Assembly (NCBI RefSeq): GCF_037044555.1
Contig: NZ_CP146275.1
Span: 2,832,501 to 2,896,500 of the forward strand
DNA length: 64,000 nt
DNA from: Pelagibacterium nitratireducens
GTDB lineage: Bacteria; Pseudomonadota; Alphaproteobacteria; Rhizobiales; Devosiaceae
Direction: 5' to 3'
Below the pieces are notes generated by a model. The model did not search any database, was not told where the DNA came from, and worked only from the letters and a program-made list of their open reading frames with translations. Shown one piece after another: positions 18,228-28,006 of the stretch. Within the stretch, counting starts at the first letter, position 1. Each line of letters opens with the position of its first letter. The translations under genes and the position numbers were made by a program.

Positions 18228-20048
18228 ATGGCCATCCGCCAGCTTCCAGACGATCTGGTCAACAAGATTGCCGCCGGCGAAGTCGTCGAGCGGCCGGCCA
18301 GTGTGGTCAAGGAACTGGTCGAAAATGCACTCGATGCGGGAGCAAAACGCATCGCCATTACCACTGCGGCGGGCGGAAAGAGCCTGATCCGCATTGAAGA
18401 TGACGGGCACGGCATGGACGAAGCCGACCTCGTGCTGTCGGTCGAGCGGCATGCGACATCGAAACTCAAGGGTGACGGGCTCGACGATATCCGAACGCTG
18501 GGGTTCCGGGGCGAGGCTTTGGCTTCTATCGGGTCGGTATCCGATCTTTCGATAGCTTCGCGGACAGAGGACGCCGAAACGGGGCTCAAGATCTCGCTCA
18601 AGCGCGGCGTCAAGTCCGGTCCGGTGCCGCATCCGATCAATCGCGGCACCATAGTCGAGGTCAAGAACCTCTTTGCCGACATTCCTGCGCGGCTGAAATT
18701 CCTCAAGACCGACAGGGCAGAGACCGGCGCGATAACCGACGTCATCAAGCGCCTCGCCATGGCACATCGTGGGGTGCATTTCGTCTTATCGGGCACCGAC
18801 CGACAGCCGATCAACTGGCCCGCGCAGACCGGAGAAAACGCCGTCCACGCCAGGCTGGCGCAGATCATCGGGGCGGATTTTCCCGAGAACGCGCAGCAGA
18901 TCGGATTTTCGCGCGGCGGGATTGTGGTCGGTGGGTTGGCAGGATTGCCGACCTATTCGCGCGCAAACACACTCAATCAGTTCTACTTTGTCAACGGACG
19001 CTCGGTGCGCGACAAGGTACTGCTCGGGGCGGTGCGGGCGGCCTATGCCGATTTTCTGCACCGCGACCGGTTTCCGGTCATTGCACTGTTCGTTGCCATC
19101 GATCCTGGTGAGGTCGATGTCAATGTCCACCCGACCAAAGCCGAGTTGCGGTTTCGCGATCCGGGCGCGGTACGGGGCTCTGTTATCCGGGCCATTGGCG
19201 AAGCGCTGACGGCAGCGGGCTTTCGTGCGTCGTCAAGCGTGTCGGATTCGGCTCTGGCCAGTTTTCGAGCTCCGGCACCGCAAGACAGGACCGAACCGGC
19301 GAGCAGTTTTGCCGAGCCGGCCGGCCCTTCAGCGGGCTACAGGGCGCCCTCGCCCCTGCTGGGACAGCAGAGCAACTTTTCACCAGGCCTGGCCGCGGAG
19401 ATCCGCAAATTCGATGCCCCCAGCGCCCGGCACGAGACAATTGAAGGACCGACGGCGGAGCAGCAGGACTTCCCTCTCGGTGTCGCACGGGCACAGGTCT
19501 TTGAGAATTACATCGTTGCCCAGAATGGCGACGCTCTGGTGCTGATCGATCAACACGCAGCCCATGAGCGGCTGGTCTATGAACGGTTTCGCACCCAATT
19601 GCGCAACGGGCCCGTCGCCAGCCAGCGGCAGTTGATCCCGGTGGTAATCGACCTTCCGGAAGAAGATTGCGGGCGGCTCGAGGATGCCGCGCCAGTGCTC
19701 GAAAAGCTCGGACTTTATCTTGAACGGTTCGGAGCGGGAGCCGTAGCGATCAACGAAACCCCTGCCCTTTTGGGCCAAAGCGACATTGAGGGCCTCGTGC
19801 GCGATCTTGCCGATGGACTGGCTGAGTGGGACAATGTGGCCGTACTCGAAGAACGTATGGACGCGATCATCGCTCGGATGGCCTGCCACGGATCAGTCCG
19901 CTCGGGACGACGTTTACGGGCGGACGAAATGAATGCGTTGCTGCGCGAAATGGAAGCTACGCCCCATTCGGGCCAGTGCATCCACGGGCGCCCGACCTAT
20001 ATCGAACTCAAGAAGGGCGATCTGGAGCGCCTGTTCGGGCGGCGATAG
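18228..20048 (+). CDS. mutL: DNA mismatch repair protein MutL
   Basis: A 606-residue GHKL ATPase linking MutS recognition to repair. N-terminal motifs IAAGEVVERPASVVKELVENALDAGA, DDGHGM and TLGFRGEALASI (ATP lid) are followed by a transducer domain with FVNGRSVRDK and the DVNVHPTKAELRF motif. A Pro/Ala-rich linker (about 340-420) leads to the C-terminal dimerisation domain with QxHAAHERxxYE and MACHGSVRSGRRL. AAGGAG precedes the ATG. Confidence 0.97.
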   Translation: MAIRQLPDDLVNKIAAGEVVERPASVVKELVENALDAGAKRIAITTAAGGKSLIRIEDDGHGMDEADLVLSVERHATSKLKGDGLDDIRTLGFRGEALASIGSVSDLSIASRTEDAETGLKISLKRGVKSGPVPHPINRGTIVEVKNLFADIPARLKFLKTDRAETGAITDVIKRLAMAHRGVHFVLSGTDRQPINWPAQTGENAVHARLAQIIGADFPENAQQIGFSRGGIVVGGLAGLPTYSRANTLNQFYFVNGRSVRDKVLLGAVRAAYADFLHRDRFPVIALFVAIDPGEVDVNVHPTKAELRFRDPGAVRGSVIRAIGEALTAAGFRASSSVSDSALASFRAPAPQDRTEPASSFAEPAGPSAGYRAPSPLLGQQSNFSPGLAAEIRKFDAPSARHETIEGPTAEQQDFPLGVARAQVFENYIVAQNGDALVLIDQHAAHERLVYERFRTQLRNGPVASQRQLIPVVIDLPEEDCGRLEDAAPVLEKLGLYLERFGAGAVAINETPALLGQSDIEGLVRDLADGLAEWDNVAVLEERMDAIIARMACHGSVRSGRRLRADEMNALLREMEATPHSGQCIHGRPTYIELKKGDLERLFGRR

Positions 20049-20070
20049 TCCCCTCCGACCTCAACGCCAC

Positions 20071-20199
20071 TCAGACCGAGCGGCTATTGGTGCTTTGGGA
20101 CCGGGCGTCGACCTCGGCCTGCGCGGAGATCAGCAGTCCAGCAGTGGCCGCGGCCACCGTGACCAAAGCGCCAATAATGGTTAGGATGACGAGTGCCAT
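20071..20199 (-). CDS. hypothetical 42-residue single-pass membrane protein
   Basis: A short frame with ATG at 20199 and TGA at 20073-20071. The first 25 residues (MALVILTIIGALVTVAAATA..) form one hydrophobic helix, followed by a polar tail. CTGGAGG 9 nt before the ATG is an excellent ribosome-binding site, the main argument for translation. It sits alone between the mutL and rsmD 3' ends. I do not recognise the family and suggest no function. Confidence 0.5.
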   Translation of the reverse strand: MALVILTIIGALVTVAAATAGLLISAQAEVDARSQSTNSRSV

Positions 20200-20340
20200 T
20201 TTGTTTGCCTCCAGATTGCGTGATGCAGACCCAACCCGCGTCGCGTGTCAGCGGTTCCTGAAAAAAGGCCGGGGGCGGCAAATTTGTGGCTGGTGTGTGG
20301 CAATGAACACTTCCCCCGCCCTCTTCCCCATCTGCCGGCG

Positions 20341-20895
20341 TCAGGCGACATCAAGAAAGGTGACGGCCGTCTCGGCATATTCTCGGCGGTCGATGATTTG
20401 CGTACCGGAGGGAGCCTCAATGGCGATGTCCTTGCGCTCCTCGAGTACGACAAGGGCCTCAGGTGCTATCCAGCCGCCGGAAAGCGCGCTTACGAGCGCT
20501 CTTTCGCCAAGTCCCCTGCCGTATGGCGGGTCAAGGAACACAAGGTCGGAAGGCCTGATCCGTTCGGCCGGGCCAAGATCGGTGGCGTCGCGTTTGAGGA
20601 GCTTTGTCTGGCCGCCAACGCCAAAATGCTCAATGTGTCCCCGAATCAAGCCGCGGGCCTCAATGCCAGTATCGATGAAGACGCAGTGCGCAGCGCCGCG
20701 CGACAGCGCTTCAAAGCCCAGCGCTCCCGTGCCGGCGAAAAGGTCGAGGACATAGAGCCCCTCAAGTTGAGGGCCGATGCGGCTTCCGAGTATCGAGAAC
20801 ACGGCTTCGCGCACGCGGTCCGAAGTGGGACGAATATCGTCCGACTTCGGAGCTTCGAGCTGCTTGCCGCGGAATTTTCCGGCGACGATTCGCAT
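20341..20895 (-). CDS. rsmD: 16S rRNA (guanine(966)-N(2))-methyltransferase
   Basis: A 184-residue Rossmann methyltransferase acting on G966 of 16S rRNA. It begins MRIVAGKFRGKQL, holds the SAM motif VLDLFAGTGALGFEALSRGA and has the amino-methyltransferase catalytic motif DPPYG (LVFLDPPYGRG). It lies 4 bp after the pseudouridine synthase gene on the same strand, a conserved rhizobial operon of rRNA modification enzymes. Confidence 0.96.
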   Translation of the reverse strand: MRIVAGKFRGKQLEAPKSDDIRPTSDRVREAVFSILGSRIGPQLEGLYVLDLFAGTGALGFEALSRGAAHCVFIDTGIEARGLIRGHIEHFGVGGQTKLLKRDATDLGPAERIRPSDLVFLDPPYGRGLGERALVSALSGGWIAPEALVVLEERKDIAIEAPSGTQIIDRREYAETAVTFLDVA

Positions 20896-20899
20896 CTAG

Positions 20900-22495
20900 C
20901 TATTTGTCCTCGTCCGGGCGCGGCCGGCGGGGGCGATCAGGCCGGTTGCCTGTCGATGGCCTGGCACCCGGGCGCGGAGGGCGTGGGCCGGACGGCCTGT
21001 CGGCTCCAGCTTCGCGGCGCGGACCCTTGGCGAAAGACTTCCCACCGGGCCGGGTCTGACCACCGGGGCCTTTGGAGACCGGACGATCGGAACCTGCGCC
21101 TTCGCGCCGGGGTCCTTTGGAAAAGGGCCGGTCTGCGCCAGTGCCCTCCCGACGTGGCCCTTTGGAAAACGGACGGTCGCCGCCTGCGCCTTCGCGGCGT
21201 GGCCCTTTGGAAAACGGGCGATCACCACCCGCTCCCTCGCGACGCGGACCGTTTGAGAAGGGGCGCTCTCCGCCACCTTCCTTCCGGGGTCCCTTGTTAA
21301 ACGGGCGGTCGCCTCCGGCCGATTCCCGGCGCGGCGGGCGATCGGCATCCTTGCGGAAAGGGCGGTCACCGCCACTTCCGGCATCGCGGGGGCCTTTGGC
21401 GAACGACTTGCCGCCGGGACGCTGAGGACGATCACCAAAGGATTTTTCTCCCCTGTCGAATCGCTTTGTACCAGCGTCATCGCGTCGGGGCCTGTCGCCG
21501 AAGCCACCCTCGTTGCGCTTGCCCTTGCGGTCTCCGCCGGACGGAACAAAGCTCTGGGAGGGACGACCGTCGTCAAAGTGTACGGTGCGGGGCGCTTCCT
21601 CGCGCCGCTCTGGGCGCTTGAAATCGGGACGCTTACGCAGGCCGCCGAAGCGGTCGCGCTCGGTGGGCTGGCTTTCGCGCTGGGGGGAGCGGCGGCGCGG
21701 CTGATTGGGCTCCTCGGCTATGGGCGAGTCAAAATCGGCTCCCGCACTTTCGGCCAGCCGCTTGCCCAGCTGATCCTGGAGAATGCGCGTCTTGACCTTT
21801 TCGACCGAGCCGGTCGGCAGATCACCAAGCTGGAACGGGCCATAGGAGAGGCGGATCAGCCGGTTGACCTCAAGCCCGAGGGCGCCGAGGACGTTGCGAA
21901 CCTCACGGTTCTTGCCCTCGCGCAGGCTCATCGTGATCCAGACATTGGATCCACTGGTGCTGTCGAGCGCTGCTTCGATGGGTCCGTAGTCGACGCCTTC
22001 GACTGTCGTGCCGTTTGCAAGGGTGTCGAGCTGTTCCTGAGTCACGGAGCCGAAGGCACGAACGCGGTAACGTCGCACCCAGCCGGTTGCTGGCAATTCG
22101 AGCGTGCGCTTGAGGCCGCCGTCATTGGTCAGTAGCAATAGGCCCTCGGTGTTATAATCGAGCCGTCCGACGGTCAGCACGCGCGGCAGGCCGAGCTTTT
22201 CGAACTCGGAAAAGACCGTCGCGCGGCCCTCGGGATCCTTTTCGGTGACCATGAGGCCGGCGGGCTTGTGGTACAGCCAAAGCTGAGTTGCCTGCTTGCG
22301 AGCCAAAGGCTTTCCATCGACGGCGATCGTATCGCTTTCGACGACATTGAAGGCGGGGGTCTTGACCGGGCTGCCGTTGACCGCGATGCGGCCGGCGGTG
22401 ATCCAGGCTTCGGCATCGCGGCGCGAACAGACTCCTGCGCGGGCGATGACCTTGGCGAGGCGCTCGCCGGAGGGGGGTGGGGCTTTATCGCTCAT
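20900..22495 (-). CDS. rluB: RluB/RsuA-family 23S rRNA pseudouridine synthase with long repetitive basic tail
   Basis: A 531-residue protein from ATG 22495. Residues about 10-60 are an S4 domain (RLAKVIARAGVCSRRDAEAWI). The synthase domain follows with the catalytic Asp in VGRLDYNTEGLLLLTNDG and REGKNREVRN. From about residue 250 the protein is disordered, Arg/Gly/Pro-rich and contains a tandem 15-residue repeat (GGDRPFSKGPRREGA type, roughly 21070-21300). Such tails are common in rhizobial RluB and probably bind rRNA. It is upstream of rsmD, 4 bp apart. Confidence 0.9.
   Translation of the reverse strand: MSDKAPPPSGERLAKVIARAGVCSRRDAEAWITAGRIAVNGSPVKTPAFNVVESDTIAVDGKPLARKQATQLWLYHKPAGLMVTEKDPEGRATVFSEFEKLGLPRVLTVGRLDYNTEGLLLLTNDGGLKRTLELPATGWVRRYRVRAFGSVTQEQLDTLANGTTVEGVDYGPIEAALDSTSGSNVWITMSLREGKNREVRNVLGALGLEVNRLIRLSYGPFQLGDLPTGSVEKVKTRILQDQLGKRLAESAGADFDSPIAEEPNQPRRRSPQRESQPTERDRFGGLRKRPDFKRPERREEAPRTVHFDDGRPSQSFVPSGGDRKGKRNEGGFGDRPRRDDAGTKRFDRGEKSFGDRPQRPGGKSFAKGPRDAGSGGDRPFRKDADRPPRRESAGGDRPFNKGPRKEGGGERPFSNGPRREGAGGDRPFSKGPRREGAGGDRPFSKGPRREGTGADRPFSKGPRREGAGSDRPVSKGPGGQTRPGGKSFAKGPRREAGADRPSGPRPPRPGARPSTGNRPDRPRRPRPDEDK
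21072..21310. repeat. tandem 45-bp coding repeat in the rluB tail
   Basis: About five degenerate 45-bp units encode the 15-residue motif DRPFSKGPRREGAGG and variants. Units are in frame, so copy-number change would alter tail length without breaking the protein. Boundaries are approximate. Confidence 0.75.
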
Positions 22496-22582
22496 TGGAG
22501 CGTCTTCTTTCGATCTGGAGCTATAAAGACAAAGCGAGGCCAATGGCCCCGCCTTGAGCATTTTTTGGTACTGCGCGCGAAA

Positions 22583-23191
22583 TCAGCGTGAGGCTGCGGC
22601 GCGCACATCGGGCGGACAGCGGGGATCGGACAGGGTGACAAGGTCACCATTGGCCGCCTCGCATATAAGTTGCTGGCCCGCCACTGTCTGGAAATACTGT
22701 TCGGGCGGCAGATAGATGTTGCGCTCGGTCAAGCCCTGGGCATTGCGATAGGCCGCCATGCGCGCAGCGAGCTGGCGGGCTTCGGGTTCGGTCAGCGGTC
22801 GGCCCGAGGTGGCGCCCGATGACAGCACGCGTCCAGTCCGCAGCGCCTCAAGATCGGCGGTGGTCAGGCCGGTGGTGTCGATGGTCACGGCGCCCGAATC
22901 CTCGGGAATGACTGCTGTCGACTGGCTGGGGGGCGGTGGCGTTGCGCCCGAGGCCGGGAGCACAAGCGGGCTGCGCTCACCCGAAACCATCGGTTTTTCC
23001 TCACGCGGCACGATACCCACGCCCTGCAGCGTCGAGCGCATCACTTCGCGCTCAAACGTCAGCGGATCGGTGAGCGCATTGGTGCCCTCGACGGTGGTGC
23101 AGGCCGCGAGCGCCGAGGCTGCTGCAACAGCGAGAAATGTCAGACGCAACAGGCGCTTAGTCCTGTTCCTACTCGTTACAACCGTACCCAT
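22583..23191 (-). CDS. hypothetical lipoprotein
   Basis: A 202-residue protein from ATG 23191. A basic start and hydrophobic helix end in a lipobox-like LAAC (about residues 27-30), so it is probably lipid-anchored after the Cys. A Pro/Ser-rich linker (PPPPSQS) separates the N-terminal region from a helical segment (RPLTEPEARQLAARMAAYRNAQ) and a C-terminal stretch with two Cys. It lies 82 bp after lspA, which encodes the peptidase that would process it. I do not recognise a named family. Confidence 0.7.
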   Translation of the reverse strand: MGTVVTSRNRTKRLLRLTFLAVAAASALAACTTVEGTNALTDPLTFEREVMRSTLQGVGIVPREEKPMVSGERSPLVLPASGATPPPPSQSTAVIPEDSGAVTIDTTGLTTADLEALRTGRVLSSGATSGRPLTEPEARQLAARMAAYRNAQGLTERNIYLPPEQYFQTVAGQQLICEAANGDLVTLSDPRCPPDVRAAASR

Positions 23192-23273
23192 AGACGCCTC
23201 GACCACCCTGATGATCCCTTATTTTCGTGGGGTTATAGCCCATTGGCGGGCGTAAGGCCAGAATTTGGCCGAT

Positions 23274-23756
23274 TTACGATTTCGATTCCGGTTCGGGCCG
23301 GGGGCGGAGGACGTCGATGATGAGAGCGATGACGCCTGTGGTAATGGCCATGTCCGCGATGTTGAAAACATAGGGGAAAAAGCTCAGCGAGAAAAAATCG
23401 GCGACCGCGCCGTAAACCACGCGGTCAATGGCGTTGGAGAGGGCGCCGCCGATGGCGAGGGCGATGCCGATGCGGGTGAGAAGAGAGTCTTCCTTTACCC
23501 ACCACCAGGCCAGCGCGACCATGGCCAACCCCATGATAAGCAACAACATTTCCGGGGTCATGCCGCCCATGAGACCGTAGGAAATGCCGGTGTTCCAGAC
23601 GAGCGTGTAGTCGAAAAATGGCGCCACTTCAATGACTTCGCCGCCTGTCCAGCCGGCCATATCGACCTGAAAATACTTGTGCAAGCGGTCGAAAATCAGG
23701 ACGTCCAGGCCGAGGAAAAAGCTCCACAGGACCGATGGTTTCATCAAGAAATTCAT
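23274..23756 (-). CDS. lspA: lipoprotein signal peptidase (signal peptidase II)
   Basis: A 160-residue four-helix membrane aspartyl protease that cleaves prolipoproteins before the lipidated Cys. The catalytic pair is visible in NAIDRVVYG and FNIADMAI. The N-terminal family motif appears as FDRLHKYF rather than the commoner DQxTK. ATG 23756 overlaps the ileS stop as ATGA, so it is translationally coupled to ileS; the longer frame to 23870 is an overlap artefact. The ileS-lspA order is widespread. Confidence 0.94.
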   Translation of the reverse strand: MNFLMKPSVLWSFFLGLDVLIFDRLHKYFQVDMAGWTGGEVIEVAPFFDYTLVWNTGISYGLMGGMTPEMLLLIMGLAMVALAWWWVKEDSLLTRIGIALAIGGALSNAIDRVVYGAVADFFSLSFFPYVFNIADMAITTGVIALIIDVLRPRPEPESKS

Positions 23757-26728
23757 ACGCTTAACCCTGCGGCCGCCCGCTCGCGCATGGCCTGGGCGTC
23801 GCGGGGGGTCAGATCGGGGTATTCGGGGTCCGAACCGACCTCCGGCGAGACCTTCCATGAGCGGGCGCAACGGGTTCCCTCTGCTCTCGCGAAGGCCACC
23901 TGGACCCCCGGCACCTCGTCCAAACTAAAGAATTGTTGGCTCGAAAATGCATGGAGTTGAGTGGAAATTGCCGACACAATGCACAATTCGGCGAGATCGT
24001 GAGTTTCAACCGCTTTGGCAAGTTCGGGATCGGTGATGGCAACGATGGGCGCGGCCTCGAGCGAGGAGCCGATCACCTTGTTCTTGCGCTCGATTTCGAG
24101 CGCTCCAGTCACCACCCGACGCACGGCACGGATCTTTGCCCATTTTGCCGCCAGCGCGTCGTCGCGCCATTCGGAGGGCACTTCGGGGAAGGTGCGGGCG
24201 TGGACCGAGGAGGCGTCGCCCGGGTTCCGCTCGAGCCAGACTTCTTCCATGGTAAAGACCAGCACCGGGGCCAGCCATGCGGTGAGGCATGAATAGAGCT
24301 GGTCGAGGACGGTCAGGGCTGCCTTGCGCTTTTCCGATGAGATCGGATCGCAATAGAGCGCGTCCTTGCGGATGTCGAAATAGAACGCCGAGAGTTCGAG
24401 GTTCATGAAATTGGCGATGGTGTTGACCACGCGCTTGTAGTCATAGGCCTTGTAGCCGGCGCGGACCTCGCCATCGAGCACAGCGAGGCGGTGCAGGATG
24501 AGTTTTTCGAGCTCGGGCATGTCGGCATAGGCCACCGCTTCCTCGGGCTTGTAATGGGCAAGGTTGCCCAGAAGCCAGCGGAAGGAATTGCGCATCTTGC
24601 GATACATCTCGACGGTGTTGGCGAGGATCTCATCGCCAATGCGGTGATCTTCGGCGTAATCGATGGTCGCGGCCCAAAGGCGCAGGATGTCGGCGCCGAA
24701 CTTCTTGATGATGTCCTGGGGAGCAATGGTGTTGCCCACGGACTTGCTCATCTTGAAGCCCTTGCTGTCCATGGTGAAGCCATGGGTCAGGACAGATTCA
24801 TAGGGGGCAAAGCCGTTGGTGGCGCAGCTTTCGAGCAGCGAGGAATGGAACCAGCCGCGATGCTGGTCGGAGCCTTCGAGATACATGGAGGCGGGGAATT
24901 TCAGGTCCGGCCATTTTTCCCTGTTGCGCAGAACGAAGGCATGGGTCGAGCCCGAGTCAAACCAGACGTCGAGAATGTCGGTGACCTTGGTCCAGTTTTC
25001 CAGGTCTGCGACATCATTGCCGAGGAAGCGCTGTTTGGCGTCTTCGGCAAACCAGGCGTCGGCGCCCTCGGCGTTGAAGGCGGCAATGATGCGGGCGTTG
25101 ACGGCATCGTTTTTGAGGATTTCGCCGGTGTCAGAATTGACGAAAACGGTGATCGGCACACCCCAGGCGCGCTGGCGCGAAAGCACCCAATCGGGGCGAT
25201 CGGCGATCATCGAGCGCAGGCGGTTCTGGCCGGCGGCGGGAACGAACTTTGTGGCGTCGATGGCAGAAAGGGCGCGGGTGCGTAGGGTGTCGTCCGCTCC
25301 CTTGCCAAGGTCCTTGTCCATATAGACGAACCATTGGGGGGTGTTGCGGAAGATGATGGGTTTTTTCGAGCGCCATGAATGGGGGTACTGGTGCTTGAGC
25401 CGACCGCGCGCGAAGAGATTGTTTGCGGCGATGAGGGCGGTGATGACGCGCTGATTGGCGTCGCCCTTCTTGCCCTTGTCGTCAATGACGCGTGCGGGAC
25501 CGCCTTCGGCGTCGGGGCCGAAGCCGGAGGCGTCCTTGGTGTAAAAACCGGCGTCGTCGACGGTGAAGGGGATCGTCGTGTCGATGCCCTTTGCGGCGAT
25601 GGCGCGGCCCTCGGCCATCCAGATTTCAAAGTCGTCAGCACCGTGGCCGGGGGCGGTGTGGACAAAGCCGGTGCCGGCATCGTCGGTGACGTGGTCGCCG
25701 TCGAGCATGGGCACGAGGAAATCGTAGCCGCCACCGAAACCGCGCAACGGATGGTGCAGGGTCGTGGCGCCAAGCTCATCCGCGGTGACGTCGGCCAGGC
25801 GTTTGAAGGTGAGTTTTGCCTTTGTCGCGCTTTCTTCGGCGAGGTTGTCGGCAAAGATCAGCTTTTCGCCGGGCTGGGGGCCAAAATCGTTCTCGGCGGA
25901 CTCCACTTCATAAAGGCCGTAGGCGATGCGCGAGGAATAGGAGACGGCGCGATTGCCGGGGATCGTCCACGGGGTGGTGGTCCAGATGACGACGGATGCA
26001 CCGACCAAATTAAGGCCTGCATCGTAAGTCATTCCAGTAGCCACCGGAAATTTCACCCAGATCGCGTCGCTCTCATAATCCTGGTATTCGATCTCGGCTT
26101 CGGCGAGCGCTGTGCGTTCGACGACCGACCACATCACGGGCTTGGAGCCGCGATAAAGCTGGCCGGAGGCGGCGACTTTCATCAGTTCGGACGCGATGGT
26201 GGCTTCGGCGTCGAAGCTCATGGTGAGATAGGGGTTGGCCCAATCGCCATTGATGCCGAGGCGCTTGAATTCTTCGCGCTGGACGTCGACCCAGTGCTCG
26301 GCAAAGGTGCGGCATTCGGCGCGGAACTCGTTGACCGGCACTTCGTCCTTGTTGAGGCCCTTGGCGCGGTATTGTTCCTCGATCTTCCATTCGATGGGCA
26401 GGCCGTGGCAGTCCCAGCCCGGCACATAGGCGGAATTATAGCCCAGCATCTGCATGGAGCGGGACACAAGATCCTTCAATGTCTTGTTGAGCGCGTGGCC
26501 GATATGGATGTTGCCGTTGGCGTAGGGAGGGCCATCGTGGAGCGTGAATTTTTCACGATCACGGCTCTGCTCGCGCAGCATCTTATAGAGGTCCATATCC
26601 TCCCAGCGCTTGAGCCATTCGGGCTCACGCTGGGGAAGGCCGGCCCGCATGGGGAAATCGGTCCGGGGCAGGAACAGGGTGTTTGAATAGTCGCGTTCGG
26701 TTGTCGCGCCTTGTTGCGTGTCGGTCAT
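23753..26728 (-). CDS. ileS: isoleucyl-tRNA synthetase
   Basis: A 991-residue class Ia synthetase. It has the HIGH motif ([14 protein letters not shown]), the long CP1 editing domain (about 210-560, including [13 protein letters not shown]), the WFDSGSTH block and the KMSKS loop ([11 protein letters not shown]). The C-terminal end keeps only part of the zinc motif (CARSWKVS). It has the usual length, is the first gene of an ileS-lspA unit and is coupled to lspA by a 4-nt overlap. Confidence 0.98.
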   Translation of the reverse strand: MTDTQQGATTERDYSNTLFLPRTDFPMRAGLPQREPEWLKRWEDMDLYKMLREQSRDREKFTLHDGPPYANGNIHIGHALNKTLKDLVSRSMQMLGYNSAYVPGWDCHGLPIEWKIEEQYRAKGLNKDEVPVNEFRAECRTFAEHWVDVQREEFKRLGINGDWANPYLTMSFDAEATIASELMKVAASGQLYRGSKPVMWSVVERTALAEAEIEYQDYESDAIWVKFPVATGMTYDAGLNLVGASVVIWTTTPWTIPGNRAVSYSSRIAYGLYEVESAENDFGPQPGEKLIFADNLAEESATKAKLTFKRLADVTADELGATTLHHPLRGFGGGYDFLVPMLDGDHVTDDAGTGFVHTAPGHGADDFEIWMAEGRAIAAKGIDTTIPFTVDDAGFYTKDASGFGPDAEGGPARVIDDKGKKGDANQRVITALIAANNLFARGRLKHQYPHSWRSKKPIIFRNTPQWFVYMDKDLGKGADDTLRTRALSAIDATKFVPAAGQNRLRSMIADRPDWVLSRQRAWGVPITVFVNSDTGEILKNDAVNARIIAAFNAEGADAWFAEDAKQRFLGNDVADLENWTKVTDILDVWFDSGSTHAFVLRNREKWPDLKFPASMYLEGSDQHRGWFHSSLLESCATNGFAPYESVLTHGFTMDSKGFKMSKSVGNTIAPQDIIKKFGADILRLWAATIDYAEDHRIGDEILANTVEMYRKMRNSFRWLLGNLAHYKPEEAVAYADMPELEKLILHRLAVLDGEVRAGYKAYDYKRVVNTIANFMNLELSAFYFDIRKDALYCDPISSEKRKAALTVLDQLYSCLTAWLAPVLVFTMEEVWLERNPGDASSVHARTFPEVPSEWRDDALAAKWAKIRAVRRVVTGALEIERKNKVIGSSLEAAPIVAITDPELAKAVETHDLAELCIVSAISTQLHAFSSQQFFSLDEVPGVQVAFARAEGTRCARSWKVSPEVGSDPEYPDLTPRDAQAMRERAAAGLSV

Positions 26729-26845
26729 AAGAACTCGCGGAAATCTTCAGTCATGAGATCGGGACCGCTTTTAACAGCGGTGGCGGAGGATTGCCAATGG
26801 GTTTGGCGGCGCGGCAAGGTGCGGGGCGATCACGGCCTCTGAGTG

Positions 26846-26879
26846 TACTGGATCCCGGCTCGGGGCCAGGATGACAAGT
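26846..26879. repeat. REP-like palindromic element between ribF and ileS
   Basis: ATCCCGGC (26852-26859) and GCCAGGAT (26865-26872) form an imperfect stem in the form GGATCCCGGC-TC-GGGGCCAGGATGAC. This sequence type is a common dispersed intergenic repeat in alphaproteobacteria. It sits in the 174-bp gap upstream of ribF and upstream of ileS, where I see no other signal. Confidence 0.5.
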
Positions 26880-26902
26880 GAGAGTGCTGCAACCAACGAG
26901 AT

Positions 26903-27898
26903 TTAGCCGAAAGACCCATCGACAAAGCCCAGGGCGGCGTCCAGCTCGGAGAGCGGGCGTGCCTGGGCGGTGATAATTCGCGCCGTCGCCGTGTCCTTGT
27001 CCATCCGTTCTATAAGCGGGGCGAGACCATCAAACGTCATCTGGCCCCGGATGAAGCCGAGCAAGGCGATGTCGAGGGTCTTGCCATAGATGGTGCGGTC
27101 GAAATCGAAAATGAAGGTCTCAAACGGCGGCCGGGCGTTGTCAAACATCGGTTTGCCATAGGCGGCGACGCCATCGAACATTTCGCCATCGAGCCGTATT
27201 TTGACGGCATAGACGCCCTGCGCCAGACCGAAGGTCTGGGGCACGGCCATGTTGGCGGTCGGGTAGCCCAGTTCACGGCCGCGCTTGTCGCCTTCGATGA
27301 CCGTTCCGGAAAAGAAATGGTGATAGCCCAGAAGATTGTTGGCGGTTTCGACATCGCCGCCGGCAAGCGCATCGCGGACGCGCGAGGACGATACGGGCTC
27401 GGTGCCATCATCGAGCATGGCGCAGATCTCGACCGAAAAGCCGTGCTCTTCGCCCTGCGCGACAAGGAAATCGGGCGTACCCGCCCTGCCCTTGCCGAAA
27501 TGGAAATCGGCGCCAACGACAACCCCGGAGACCTCGAGCGCTTCGAGCAGGTAGCGTGCGACGAAATCGCTTGCCTCGACGGATGCCAGATCGCGGGAAA
27601 ATTCCATGAAGGCAACGGCATCAAAGCCCAGCGCCTCGATGAGCGCGGCTTTTTGATCGGCATGGGTCAGCCGATACAGAAAGGGCTGCGGCGCGAAGAC
27701 GTCGCGCGGGTGCGGCTCGAAGGTCAGGACCAGCGCCGGCACGCCCTTTTTTTCCGCCATGGCACGGGCGGCGGCGAAGACCTGCTGATGGCCGCGATGG
27801 CAACCATCGAAATTGCCAATGGCCACCACACCACCCTTAAGGGCGGATGGGACGGCGGAAAGGCCATCGAGTCGGGCGAAATTTTTGCCTGCGGTCAT
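26903..27898 (-). CDS. ribF: bifunctional riboflavin kinase / FMN adenylyltransferase
   Basis: A 331-residue two-domain enzyme converting riboflavin to FMN and then FAD. The N-terminal adenylyltransferase has IGNFDGCHRGHQQVF (nucleotide-binding HxGH) and VSSSRVRDALAGG. The C-terminal kinase has GRELGYPTANM, the DxxY-type substrate loop and FETFIFDFDRTIYGK. It is a single gene of normal length. FAD made by this enzyme would serve flavoproteins such as the double flavoprotein near 61 kb. Confidence 0.96.
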   Translation of the reverse strand: MTAGKNFARLDGLSAVPSALKGGVVAIGNFDGCHRGHQQVFAAARAMAEKKGVPALVLTFEPHPRDVFAPQPFLYRLTHADQKAALIEALGFDAVAFMEFSRDLASVEASDFVARYLLEALEVSGVVVGADFHFGKGRAGTPDFLVAQGEEHGFSVEICAMLDDGTEPVSSSRVRDALAGGDVETANNLLGYHHFFSGTVIEGDKRGRELGYPTANMAVPQTFGLAQGVYAVKIRLDGEMFDGVAAYGKPMFDNARPPFETFIFDFDRTIYGKTLDIALLGFIRGQMTFDGLAPLIERMDKDTATARIITAQARPLSELDAALGFVDGSFG

Positions 27899-28006
27899 AT
27901 TGGTCTGGATCGTTTCGTCGCGCTTTTTTGACGGAAGAGTTGGGTGAGGCCACGCAAAGTCGGGCGGAAACTGCCTCTTTGTGGGTGCGATTGCAAGAGC
28001 GCAGGA

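Noticed and set aside
21072..21310. Tandem repeats considered as a CRISPR or satellite
   Set aside because: Period is 45 bp, all in frame within rluB, and encodes a basic protein tail.
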